64,000 nucleotides of DNA, taken from NCBI RefSeq assembly GCF_003012345.1, contig NZ_PVRV01000024.1:1-64000 (forward strand), in the 5' to 3' direction. Each line of letters starts with the position of its first letter. Within the stretch, counting starts at the first letter, position 1. Of this stretch, positions 56,934-64,000 are shown piece by piece. A program made the position numbers and the translations under genes. The notes under the pieces were generated by a model that was not told the DNA's origin, ran no database searches, and was given only the letters and a program-made list of their open reading frames with translations. Origin of the DNA: Phytohalomonas tamaricis. GTDB taxonomy: Bacteria > Pseudomonadota > Gammaproteobacteria > Pseudomonadales > Halomonadaceae.

Positions 56934-57892
56934 GAGCGAATCCCTCCGGCAGCCTTGGGCGCCGAACCGCTACTCTTCTCCACTAACGACACGAATAACT
57001 CCTCAAGGCGATTAGCACGATTACGCATCGAAACGACTTGAACGCCCTGCGCGCTCAATTGTGAAAAGACATCGTTGAGCTTCTGGCCTTTGACAATCGA
57101 AATCGCCAACTGCGCTGCGTCGATCTGGGCTAGCTCGAAACCTTCAACGAGAGGCATCTGTTCAATAGGTGCCGCCAGATCAAGCAGGAAGGTTTCGGTA
57201 TCGAGTTGAGTCAACAGATCACGCATCGTCGTGTTCTGAATGATTTCACCCTGATTGATGATCGCAATATTGCGGCAAAGGCTTTCAGCCTCTTCGAGAT
57301 AGTGAGTCGTCAGGATGATTGTGGTGCCTTCATCTTCGTTGATGCGGCGCATGTATTCCCACATGCTACGACGCAACTCGATATCGACACCGGCGGTCGG
57401 CTCATCGAGAATCAGCAGGCGCGGCCGGTGGATCAAGGCACGCGCAATCATCAGGCGACGCTTCATCCCTCCTGACAGCATACGTGCCGTGCTATTGCGC
57501 TTATCCCACAGCCCAAGATCCTCAAGCAACTGCTTGGCACGCGGTTTGGCATCACGCATCGACATGCCGTAATAACCTGCCTGAGTGAGGACAATATCCT
57601 CGACCTTCTCGAACTGATTGAAGTTGAATTCCTGTGGCACTACGCCTAGATAATACTTGGCCTTCGAGAAGTCCTGGTCGATATCAACCCCATGAATAGT
57701 GACCTTACCGGACGTTTTATTGACCAGCGAGCAGACGATACCCAGCGTAGTGGATTTGCCGGCCCCGTTAGGTCCCAATAAAGCAAAAAAATCCCCTTGA
57801 GGGACTTCGAGATCGATACCTTTCAAGGCATGAAAATTATTGCCATAGACCTTGCTGAGGTTCTGGATAGATAAGGCTGGTTCCACCATCAA
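56930..57892 (-). CDS. ABC exporter ATPase (YadG-like)
   Basis: This 320-residue ATPase has Walker A GPNGAGKSTT (about 40-49), signature MLSGGMKRR, Walker B LLILDEPTAGVD and the H-loop LTTHYLEEAE. A C-terminal domain of about 90 residues is typical of ABC-2 partners. It pairs with the permease encoded next. Two adjacent ATG codons make the start ambiguous by one residue. Confidence 0.9.
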   Translation of the reverse strand: MMVEPALSIQNLSKVYGNNFHALKGIDLEVPQGDFFALLGPNGAGKSTTLGIVCSLVNKTSGKVTIHGVDIDQDFSKAKYYLGVVPQEFNFNQFEKVEDIVLTQAGYYGMSMRDAKPRAKQLLEDLGLWDKRNSTARMLSGGMKRRLMIARALIHRPRLLILDEPTAGVDIELRRSMWEYMRRINEDEGTTIILTTHYLEEAESLCRNIAIINQGEIIQNTTMRDLLTQLDTETFLLDLAAPIEQMPLVEGFELAQIDAAQLAISIVKGQKLNDVFSQLSAQGVQVVSMRNRANRLEELFVSLVEKSSGSAPKAAGGIRS

Positions 57893-58042
57893 GCGCTCCG
57901 TGCACGACGAGGGCGCTAATATGAGGAAGAGCGCGCCCCGAATTCAATCCGTTGGCCATGATCAAGCAAGCCGATGGATTATGAAAACGCGAAAATGACG
58001 CCTAGTATAGGCTACGTCATTAAACGGCGACAGAATACAGAT

Positions 58043-58118
58043 TGGAGCGGGAAACGAGGCTCGAACTCGCGACCTCCACCTTGGCAAGGTGGCGCTCTAC
58101 CAACTGAGCTATTCCCGC
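58043..58118 (-). tRNA. tRNA-Gly(GCC), copy 1
   Basis: The 76-base tRNA has acceptor GCGGGAA, anticodon loop CTTGCCAAG and encoded CCA. It is the last gene of a six-gene Glu/Gly array transcribed leftwards. Confidence 0.97.
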
Positions 58119-58143
58119 GCGAACATCGAAGATATAAAAGAAG

Positions 58144-58219
58144 TGGCGTCCCATAGGGGGTTCGAACCCCTGTTACCGCCGTGAAAGGGCGGTGTCCTAG
58201 GCCACTAGACGAATGGGAC
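58144..58219 (-). tRNA. tRNA-Glu(TTC), copy 1
   Basis: The 76-base tRNA has acceptor GTCCCAT, anticodon loop CCTTTCACG and encoded CCA. It is identical to copy 3 as far as read by eye. Confidence 0.97.
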
Positions 58220-58222
58220 GCA

Positions 58223-58298
58223 TGGAGCGGGAAACGAGGCTCGAACTCGCGACCTCCACCTTGGCAAGGTGGCGCTCTACCAACTGAGCTATTCCCGC
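58223..58298 (-). tRNA. tRNA-Gly(GCC), copy 2
   Basis: It reads as identical to copy 1 over 76 bases. Only three bases separate it from tRNA-Glu copy 1. Confidence 0.97.
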
Positions 58299-58320
58299 TC
58301 AACAAACGAAACCGAAAAAG

Positions 58321-58396
58321 TGGCGTCCCATAGGGGGTTCGAACCCCTGTTACCGCCGTGAAAGGGCGGTGTCCTAGACCACTAGACGAATGGGAC
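58321..58396 (-). tRNA. tRNA-Glu(TTC), copy 2
   Basis: It differs from copies 1 and 3 by one base in the D-arm (GTGGTCTAGG instead of GTGGCCTAGG), so it is a minor variant. Confidence 0.97.
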
Positions 58397-58400
58397 GCAT

Positions 58401-58476
58401 TGGAGCGGGAAACGAGGCTCGAACTCGCGACCTCCACCTTGGCAAGGTGGCGCTCTACCAACTGAGCTATTCCCGC
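58401..58476 (-). tRNA. tRNA-Gly(GCC), copy 3
   Basis: It reads as identical to copies 1 and 2, with anticodon GCC and encoded CCA. Confidence 0.97.
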
Positions 58477-58501
58477 CCGATTCGGACTTGATAAAACGAG
58501 G

Positions 58502-58577
58502 TGGCGTCCCATAGGGGGTTCGAACCCCTGTTACCGCCGTGAAAGGGCGGTGTCCTAGGCCACTAGACGAATGGGAC
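58502..58577 (-). tRNA. tRNA-Glu(TTC), copy 3
   Basis: It is the first gene of the leftward array. Its promoter should lie at about 58580-58680 on the minus strand; this was not resolved. Confidence 0.97.
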
Positions 58578-58771
58578 ACATCGGACTCGTCTTAACGAAG
58601 TGGCGCGAATCTTACCGATGCTTAGAAAACGTGTCAAGTGTTCAAAAACACTACGCTATCTTTATGCTCATCACGCCATTATCAAAGGATCGCCCCTTCC
58701 CCCTTCAATAATCATTATGATGCCCTCATATTATAATGACAGGCCAAAGCCAAACGACGATGGAGCAAGCC

Positions 58772-59170
58772 ATGACCAAGGTCACCAAAACCGATGCACA
58801 ATGGCGCGAGCAGCTGACTGACGAAGAGTATTACGTCACGCGTCAGAAAGGCACCGAGCGCCCTTTTACCGGCGACTATCAAGTGGAACCCGTGCAAGGC
58901 ATCTACCATTGTGTCTGCTGTGGCGCCCCGCTATTTGAAAATGAGCATAAGTTCGAGGCCCATTGCGGCTGGCCAAGCTTTGACCGCCCGTTAGCTGATG
59001 CTGCCGTCGAGGAACATCTTGATACTACCCATGGCATGCGGCGTATCGAGGTAACCTGCCGGCGCTGTGACGCCCATCTTGGGCATGTCTTTCCCGATGG
59101 TCCCAAGGAAACAACGGGCCAGCGCTATTGCATCAATTCTGTCGCTATCACGTTTCACCAGGGCGAGTAA
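58772..59170 (+). CDS. msrB: peptide-methionine (R)-S-oxide reductase
   Basis: This product of about 132 residues repairs oxidised methionine (R form). It has zinc-binding CVCCG (about 38-42) and [12 protein letters not shown], catalytic-region GWPSFDRP, and the catalytic Cys in RYCINSV. The ATG at 58772 has GGAG six bases upstream and is preferred over 58736. The gene stands alone with a terminator after it. Confidence 0.95.
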   Translation: MTKVTKTDAQWREQLTDEEYYVTRQKGTERPFTGDYQVEPVQGIYHCVCCGAPLFENEHKFEAHCGWPSFDRPLADAAVEEHLDTTHGMRRIEVTCRRCDAHLGHVFPDGPKETTGQRYCINSVAITFHQGE

Positions 59171-59197
59171 CAGCTTAAACCGTGAGTAATCGCTATG

Positions 59198-59235
59198 GGC
59201 GGCCATCCTTCTGCTAGAATGGCCGCCTTTTATTT
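59198..59235 (+). terminator. terminator after msrB, overlapping the next promoter region
   Basis: The stem GGCGGCCAT / ATGGCCGCC is followed by TTTTATTT. A TAGAAT lies inside the loop and right arm and could be the -10 of the GTPase gene at 59268. Confidence 0.85.
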
Positions 59236-59267
59236 CATCTCAGCTTTATCACGGCCTGGAGAAAACA

Positions 59268-60200
59268 ATGCTCGGCTGGTATCCCGGACACATGAACAAG
59301 GCACGCCGCCAGATCAAGGAGGCGCTGCCGGAAATTGATGTGGTAATTGAAGTACTCGACGCTCGCCTGCCCTACTCCAGCGCCAATCCCATGCTCAGTG
59401 AACTGATCCAGCACAAGCCGGTGCTCAAGATCCTGTCTAGAGCCGATCTGGCCGATCCGGCCATGACCCAGGTCTGGAGCGATTATTTTGACGCACAGGA
59501 CAACACGCGCGCCCTGCCGGTAGTCACCACGGAGACGCGCCAACTCAAGCGCATCCCGGCGATCTGCCGCGAGATGGCCGGTCACGTCCGCGCTGATCGC
59601 GACGTCCGCGTCATGGTGATGGGCATTCCCAACGTGGGCAAATCGACGCTGATCAACGGCCTCGCTGGCAGGAAGATCGCCAAGGTCGGTAACGAGCCCG
59701 CCGTGACCAAACGTCAGCAGAAAATCCGCATCAACGGCCAAGTGGCATTGACCGACACGCCCGGCGTGCTGTGGCCCAAGATTGAAGATCAGGCCAGCGC
59801 CTATCGGCTTGCTGCCAGCGGTGCCATTCGTGACACAGCACTGGATTATCTCGATGTTGCGGTCGTTACCGCAGCAGAGCTGGCCCGGCGTTATCCTGAC
59901 CTACTGATGGCACGTTACAAGCTCAAAAAAGTCGACCCTGAAGACGCCACGGCGATTGTTGCTGAGATTGCCTCAAAGCGCGGCGGCCTGCGCGCGGGAG
60001 GCGAAATTGATCTGCATCGCGGCGCCGAGGTGTTATTGCATGAACTACGCAGCGGTACGCTAGGCTCTGTCACGCTCGAAACGCCTGATGACATCATCCC
60101 ACTCGAGGTGCTGCGCGCCGAGCGAGAGCGCGAACGCATGGAGCAGAACGGAGAACAGCCGTTACATAACGATAACGACACCTCACCTTCACACGAATGA
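59268..60200 (+). CDS. YlqF/RbgA-type circularly permuted ribosome-assembly GTPase
   Basis: The 310-residue protein starts with WYPGHMNKA, as in the family. The GTPase motifs are permuted: G4 (SRADLAD, about 62-68) precedes G1 GIPNVGKSTL (about 120-129) and G3 DTPGVLWP. A C-terminal helical domain binds the large ribosomal subunit. It should help late 50S assembly. The end is acidic and extended. It starts 97 bases after the msrB stop. Confidence 0.9.
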   Translation: MLGWYPGHMNKARRQIKEALPEIDVVIEVLDARLPYSSANPMLSELIQHKPVLKILSRADLADPAMTQVWSDYFDAQDNTRALPVVTTETRQLKRIPAICREMAGHVRADRDVRVMVMGIPNVGKSTLINGLAGRKIAKVGNEPAVTKRQQKIRINGQVALTDTPGVLWPKIEDQASAYRLAASGAIRDTALDYLDVAVVTAAELARRYPDLLMARYKLKKVDPEDATAIVAEIASKRGGLRAGGEIDLHRGAEVLLHELRSGTLGSVTLETPDDIIPLEVLRAERERERMEQNGEQPLHNDNDTSPSHE

Positions 60201-60285
60201 TGCTTGCTTGCACGCCGCAGCGCGGTATGCTGAGCAAGCGCTTACGCGCTCGGCTCAGCCATTTACGCCTGCGGATCAGGAAAGC

Positions 60286-61500
60286 ATGAATACGCCTATC
60301 AAGAAGTCCCATAAGCTCGATCAAGTCTGTTACGACATTCGTGGCCCCGTCCTTGAGCATGCCAAGCGCCTGGAAGATGAAGGGCATCGTATTCTTAAAT
60401 TGAATATCGGCAACCCCGCCCCATTCGGTTTTGAAGCACCGGAAGAAATTCTGCAGGACGTGATGCGCAATCTGCCCACCGCTCAGGGCTATTGCGATTC
60501 GAAGGGGCTTTACTCGGCGCGCAAGGCGATCATGCAGGAATGCCAACGCAAAGACATCAAGGGTGTCGGCGTCGAAGATATCTATATTGGCAACGGCGTT
60601 TCCGAGCTGATCGTCATGGCAATGCAGGCCTTGCTCAACGACGGCGATGAAATGCTTATCCCCGCGCCCGACTATCCACTCTGGACCGCCGCGGCAAATC
60701 TCGCTGGCGGTCATCCAGTGCATTATCTCTGTGATGAAGAAGCCGATTGGGCACCCAACATTGATGACATCCGTGCCAAGATTACGGCCCGCACCAAAGG
60801 CATCGTGTTGATCAATCCCAATAACCCGACCGGCGCCGTCTACCCTCCCGAGGTGGTCAAGCAGATTCTACAGGTCGCCCGCGAGCACGGCCTGATCGTG
60901 TTTTCCGATGAGATTTACGACAAGATTCTGTACGACGGCACTGAGCACGTCTCAACCGGCGCACTCGCTGATGACGTGTTTGTCATCACCATGAATGGCC
61001 TATCAAAAAGCTATCGCTGCGCGGGCTTTCGCAGCGGCTGGATGATTCTGTCCGGCGAGCGTCGCCACGCCAGTGACTTCATTCAGGGTCTGGACATGCT
61101 CGCCTCGATGCGCCTGTGCGCCAATGTTCCTGCTCAACATGCGATCCAGACTGCTCTTGGAGGGTATCAGTCAATTAATGACCTGATCCTGCCCGGCGGC
61201 CGTCTATTGGCACAGCGTGACATCGCTTGGGAAAAGCTCAACGCCATTCCCGGCGTCTCATGCGTCAAGCCCAAGGGCGCACTCTACATGTTTCCGCGCC
61301 TCGATCCTGACGTCTATGCGATCGAGGATGACCAGAAGCTGGTGCTCGATCTGCTGCTTGAAGAAAAGATCTTGCTGGTACAAGGCACCGCTTTCAATTG
61401 GCATGAGCCCAACCATCTGCGCATCGTCATTCTGCCCTGGGCGGATCAGCTCGACGATGCCATCTCGCGTCTCGCACGCTTTCTGGCCCGGCGCCGCTAG
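60286..61500 (+). CDS. alaA: alanine aminotransferase AlaA (YfbQ-like)
   Basis: This product of about 404 residues is a class I PLP aminotransferase with NIGNPAPFGF (about 38), IYIGNGVSEL, INPNNPTGAVY and the PLP lysine in NGLSKSYRCAGFRSGW. It moves the amino group between alanine and 2-oxoglutarate. The frame is open upstream to 60088 but overlaps the GTPase gene there; the ATG at 60286 has AGGA just before it. Confidence 0.92.
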   Translation: MNTPIKKSHKLDQVCYDIRGPVLEHAKRLEDEGHRILKLNIGNPAPFGFEAPEEILQDVMRNLPTAQGYCDSKGLYSARKAIMQECQRKDIKGVGVEDIYIGNGVSELIVMAMQALLNDGDEMLIPAPDYPLWTAAANLAGGHPVHYLCDEEADWAPNIDDIRAKITARTKGIVLINPNNPTGAVYPPEVVKQILQVAREHGLIVFSDEIYDKILYDGTEHVSTGALADDVFVITMNGLSKSYRCAGFRSGWMILSGERRHASDFIQGLDMLASMRLCANVPAQHAIQTALGGYQSINDLILPGGRLLAQRDIAWEKLNAIPGVSCVKPKGALYMFPRLDPDVYAIEDDQKLVLDLLLEEKILLVQGTAFNWHEPNHLRIVILPWADQLDDAISRLARFLARRR

Positions 61501-61511
61501 CCGCTCGATAC

Positions 61512-61558
61512 GGCGCCAAGCCTAAACCAGCCTTAATAACATGTTGAAACTTGGCGCC
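61512..61558. repeat. inverted repeat upstream of htpX
   Basis: Nine-base perfect arms GGCGCCAAG (61512-61520) and CTTGGCGCC (61550-61558) lie 29 bases apart. The right arm is 50 bases before the htpX start. This fits an operator pair or a hairpin leader; no T-run follows, so it is not a standard terminator for alaA. Confidence 0.5.
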
Positions 61559-61608
61559 AACAGACATATCTAACGAAACAGCATTTCTTTCTAGGGAGAA
61601 CCCTCACC

Positions 61609-62511
61609 ATGATGAGGATTTTACTGTTTCTCGCCACTAACCTGGCTGTCGTTCTGGTAGCAAGCGTCACGCTACGCTTATTGGGCGTAGAGGGCTATCT
61701 GACGGCAAATGGGCTGAATATGACCAGCCTTCTGATCTTCTGTTTCGTCTTCGGTATGGCCGGCTCACTGGTATCGCTGTTTCTATCGAAGCCGATGGCT
61801 AAAATGAGCACGCGTGCGCAAATCATCAAGCAGCCTGGCAACTCAACTGAACAGTGGCTGCTCGATACTGTACGCGACCTGTCTCGTGATGCTGGCATCA
61901 AGATGCCTGAAGTAGGTATCTTTCCTGCACAGCAATCCAACGCTTTCGCAACAGGCTGGAACAAGAATGATGCATTGGTGTGCGTGTCAGCAGGGCTAAT
62001 GAACAATATGCGCCCCGAAGAAGTACGTGCCGTTCTCGCCCATGAAGTCGGCCACGTCGCTAATGGCGATATGGTCACGCTGTCTTTGATTCAAGGCGTA
62101 CTGAACACCTTTGTGATGTTCTTCGCCCGCATTGCCGCTCAAGTCATCGACAGCTTTCTACGGCGTGACGATGAAGGTGGCGGTCTCGGCTTCTTTGGTT
62201 ATTTCGCCGTTGTCATCGTACTTGAAATCGTCTTTGGGCTGGCCGCCTCGGTCATCGTCGCCTGGTTCTCACGCTGGCGTGAATATCGCGCCGATGCGGC
62301 AGGGGCACATCTGGCCGGCAGCGGCTCGATGATCAACGCACTTTCGCGCCTCAAAGCCGAGCACAGCATGCCTGATCAGATGCCCGAGTCATTGACAGCG
62401 TTTGCGATCACCACAGGTCAGACGCGCAAGCTGATGGAGAGATTGTTTGCCAGCCATCCGCCGCTGGACGATCGTATTCGTGCGCTAAAGGAAGCCGCTT
62501 ATCGCCAGTAA
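61609..62511 (+). CDS. htpX: membrane protease HtpX
   Basis: This 300-residue zinc metalloprotease of the inner membrane degrades misfolded membrane proteins. Helices lie at about 4-25 and 35-55, the zinc site HEVGH at about 144-148, and two further helices at about 158-215. The third ligand Glu is in [11 protein letters not shown]. The start is one of two adjacent ATG codons. An inverted repeat upstream may control it. Confidence 0.95.
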   Translation: MMRILLFLATNLAVVLVASVTLRLLGVEGYLTANGLNMTSLLIFCFVFGMAGSLVSLFLSKPMAKMSTRAQIIKQPGNSTEQWLLDTVRDLSRDAGIKMPEVGIFPAQQSNAFATGWNKNDALVCVSAGLMNNMRPEEVRAVLAHEVGHVANGDMVTLSLIQGVLNTFVMFFARIAAQVIDSFLRRDDEGGGLGFFGYFAVVIVLEIVFGLAASVIVAWFSRWREYRADAAGAHLAGSGSMINALSRLKAEHSMPDQMPESLTAFAITTGQTRKLMERLFASHPPLDDRIRALKEAAYRQ

Positions 62512-62544
62512 AGCGATGACTCACTTTTCAGATTGGCTTATCTG

Positions 62545-62568
62545 CGCCCGCATATGCGGGCGTTTTTT
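62545..62568 (+). terminator. rho-independent terminator after htpX
   Basis: The stem CGCCCGCA / TGCGGGCG is followed by six T. It separates htpX from the convergent pdxB. Confidence 0.9.
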
Positions 62569-62633
62569 CATCTTACGCGAAGGCGCTGCGACAATAAGAT
62601 ATGTGCGCTACAACCTGTCCTGTCGGTCAGCCA

Positions 62634-63785
62634 TTACTTATTGGCAAGTTTGATGTTAAAGCCAAAACTCTCCAACGTCTCCCGCAATTCCCCGGCATTA
62701 CGCTTGAGCTCCAGACGTAACGTCGAAAACTCACGGCGTGTCGGATACTCGGCACGATAGGCATCGAATCCCTGTGCCATCCCCAGCCGACGCTGATAGC
62801 GATCAAAGCCCAAAACATCGCGGCGCACGTCATAACAGGCCCGTACGCAGGTAGACAACGCCTCAAGCGGCGGCGCCCAACCGCTCAGCACGAGACGCCG
62901 AAGCCAAGGCTCCGGCTTGAGCTGGCCCAGCTTGCAGCGTATCGGCAAACCAAAATGGCGGCAGACCGCTTGATAGACCATCTCCGTGCCACGCATCTTA
63001 CCATCGAGACTGTAACCAGCGATGTGTGGCGTGGCGATATCCACCAACGCGTACAGCGCTTGGTCAATCGCTGGCTCGTTTTCCCATACATCCAGCACTA
63101 CACGCAGGTCATGCTTGCGCTCCAGCCGTTCACGCAACGCCGTATTATCAACGCATGCGCCACGCCCAGCACTGATGAGAATCTGCCCAGCACGCAGGGT
63201 CTGGATACGCTCACGGTCGAGTAAATGGTAGGTCGCATGCTCACCCTGCCGAATCAGCGGCGTATGCATGCAGATCACATCGGCACGCTCAATCAGGGCA
63301 TCAAGCGACAGAAAATCCTTTCGCCCTTCAGCCTCGGCACGCGGTGGATCGCAGATCAAGCAGTTGATATCGAGATCAATTAATCGCTCATGCAAACGCT
63401 TGCCGACATTGCCGGCGCCAACGATACCGACTGTCTTGTCACGCAGACGACAGCCTTCTTCCTCGGTCAGTAGCAGTAGGCTAGACAGGACGTAGTCGAC
63501 AACGGAATCGGCATTGCAGCCAGGCGCATTAGCAAAGCCGATGTTATTGGCACGTAGCCAATCGACATCAACATGATCAGTACCGATGGTCGCCGTACCG
63601 ACAAAACGGACCTTGGAACCCTCCAGCAGCGCCTGATCCACTCGCGTAATCGAACGTGCCAGCACAATATCGACATCGCGCACGTGCGCTGCATTTATCT
63701 CCCGGCCGGGGACACGTACTATCTCGCCATAGTTACCAAAGAATTCCTCAGCGAGCGGAATGTTCTTATCCGCTAAAATGCGCAT
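62634..63785 (-). CDS. pdxB: erythronate-4-phosphate dehydrogenase
   Basis: This 383-residue enzyme oxidises 4-phosphoerythronate in vitamin B6 synthesis. It belongs to the D-2-hydroxyacid dehydrogenase family with a GAGNVGKRL NAD motif (about 123-131), the catalytic Arg in SAGRGACVD, and a C-terminal PdxB dimerisation domain (about 290-383) that sets it apart from other dehydrogenases. Confidence 0.94.
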   Translation of the reverse strand: MRILADKNIPLAEEFFGNYGEIVRVPGREINAAHVRDVDIVLARSITRVDQALLEGSKVRFVGTATIGTDHVDVDWLRANNIGFANAPGCNADSVVDYVLSSLLLLTEEEGCRLRDKTVGIVGAGNVGKRLHERLIDLDINCLICDPPRAEAEGRKDFLSLDALIERADVICMHTPLIRQGEHATYHLLDRERIQTLRAGQILISAGRGACVDNTALRERLERKHDLRVVLDVWENEPAIDQALYALVDIATPHIAGYSLDGKMRGTEMVYQAVCRHFGLPIRCKLGQLKPEPWLRRLVLSGWAPPLEALSTCVRACYDVRRDVLGFDRYQRRLGMAQGFDAYRAEYPTRREFSTLRLELKRNAGELRETLESFGFNIKLANK

Positions 63786-63877
63786 CGTTTACCTCATTTC
63801 GCTCGTTTCTATGCATACGGAGTGTACGCTCATGATGACGCTCAACTTCGTATCGTTATGCTAGACAATACAGGTGT

Positions 63878-63905
63878 TTGTAAGCACCGGCGGGGAGGTT
63901 ACAAT
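63878..63905 (+). promoter_or_regulatory. putative promoter for the gene at the right edge
   Basis: A TTGTAA (63878-63883) and a TACAAT (63900-63905) are separated by 16 bases. Both are close to sigma-70 boxes, upstream of an open frame at 63951. Confidence 0.5.
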
Positions 63906-63950
63906 CCGGCCTCGCCGCAGCGTGTAATCAAGTTATCTTAGGTTCACGCC

Positions 63951-64000
63951 TTGGACGCGACAAGCATTGACCTGCCATTAGTTTCGGAGAAGGCCGTGAT
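63951..64000 (+). CDS. possible 5' end of a gene cut by the window edge
   Basis: A TTG at 63951 opens a frame reading MDATSIDLPLVSEKAV. AGG lies eight bases upstream and a promoter match lies at 63878-63905. Only 16 full codons are visible, so the product cannot be identified. Confidence 0.35.
   Translation, partial: MDATSIDLPLVSEKAV

Noticed and set aside
58043-58577. Regularly spaced repeats that could suggest a CRISPR array.
   Set aside because: Each repeat unit folds as a complete tRNA with CCA; spacers are 3 to 25 bases and no cas genes are present.
58012-58579. Minus-strand ORFs with repeated protein segments across the tRNA array.
   Set aside because: They are translations of the repeated tRNA genes, not proteins.

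Overview
The window looks like chromosomal DNA of a Halomonadaceae-type gammaproteobacterium (Oceanospirillales). GC content is in the mid-50s by eye. Gene order also points there: dnaX-ybaB-recR next to a 4.5S RNA, a mlaA-rssB-rssC block as in Pseudomonas relatives, a ycgN-ycgL-rnd block, and yqjD/yqjE/yqjK-like genes. The species is not identified. Most of the window is core genome, with a few accessory patches.

Layout, left to right. (1) 1-196 carries what looks like a stable-RNA promoter reading leftwards out of the window. (2) 197-4517 is a leftward methylcitrate (propionate) operon: a GntR/FCD regulator, then prpB, prpC and prpD, with two TTGTCAACAA-like operators. (3) 4667-9145 holds an alpha/beta hydrolase, pabB, and a BtuCD-like ABC importer preceded by a possible variant cobalamin riboswitch. 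(4) 9288-11911 is a sulfur block (cysH, cysB, a TauE/SafE exporter), with cysK further on at 23926. (5) 12047-24897 holds trxA, an AI-2E permease, a Bcr/CflA pump, an MlaA lipoprotein with a PP2C/STAS signalling pair, hrpA, fadD and cysK. (6) 24989-30140 holds a VWA-protein operon and a prolyl oligopeptidase. (7) 30223-35676 is a long leftward housekeeping operon: 4.5S RNA, dnaX, ybaB, recR, rnd, ycgL, ycgN. (8) 36081-40034 is a response regulator / kinase / solute-binding-protein operon ending in tlyA. (9) 40068-47031 holds MscK, a CDF zinc transporter, an unusual CDF-domain/PldA fusion and a DUF883/YqjE/YqjK operon. (10) 47078-53398 holds a flavoprotein, gnd, an acyltransferase, a small secreted protein and a chemoreceptor. 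(11) 53521-54589 is a P2-type prophage remnant (portal and integrase fragments) against tRNA-Ser. (12) 54697-64000 holds a nitroreductase, queF, an ABC-2 exporter, six tandem Glu/Gly tRNA genes, msrB, a YlqF/RbgA GTPase, alaA, htpX, pdxB and the edge of one more gene.

The most unusual object is the gene at 44767-45963. It encodes a signal peptide, then a copy of the cytoplasmic C-terminal domain of CDF metal transporters, then a complete outer-membrane phospholipase A. It lies divergent from a CDF transporter whose own C-terminal domain is about half identical to the fused copy. The metal-ligand histidines are kept in what should be a periplasmic domain, which suggests metal-controlled dimerisation of the phospholipase. 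Other points worth following are the hairpin around the hrpA start, the receiver without a phosphoacceptor in the PP2C protein, the variant riboswitch and the (HD)n repeat of the CDF transporter.
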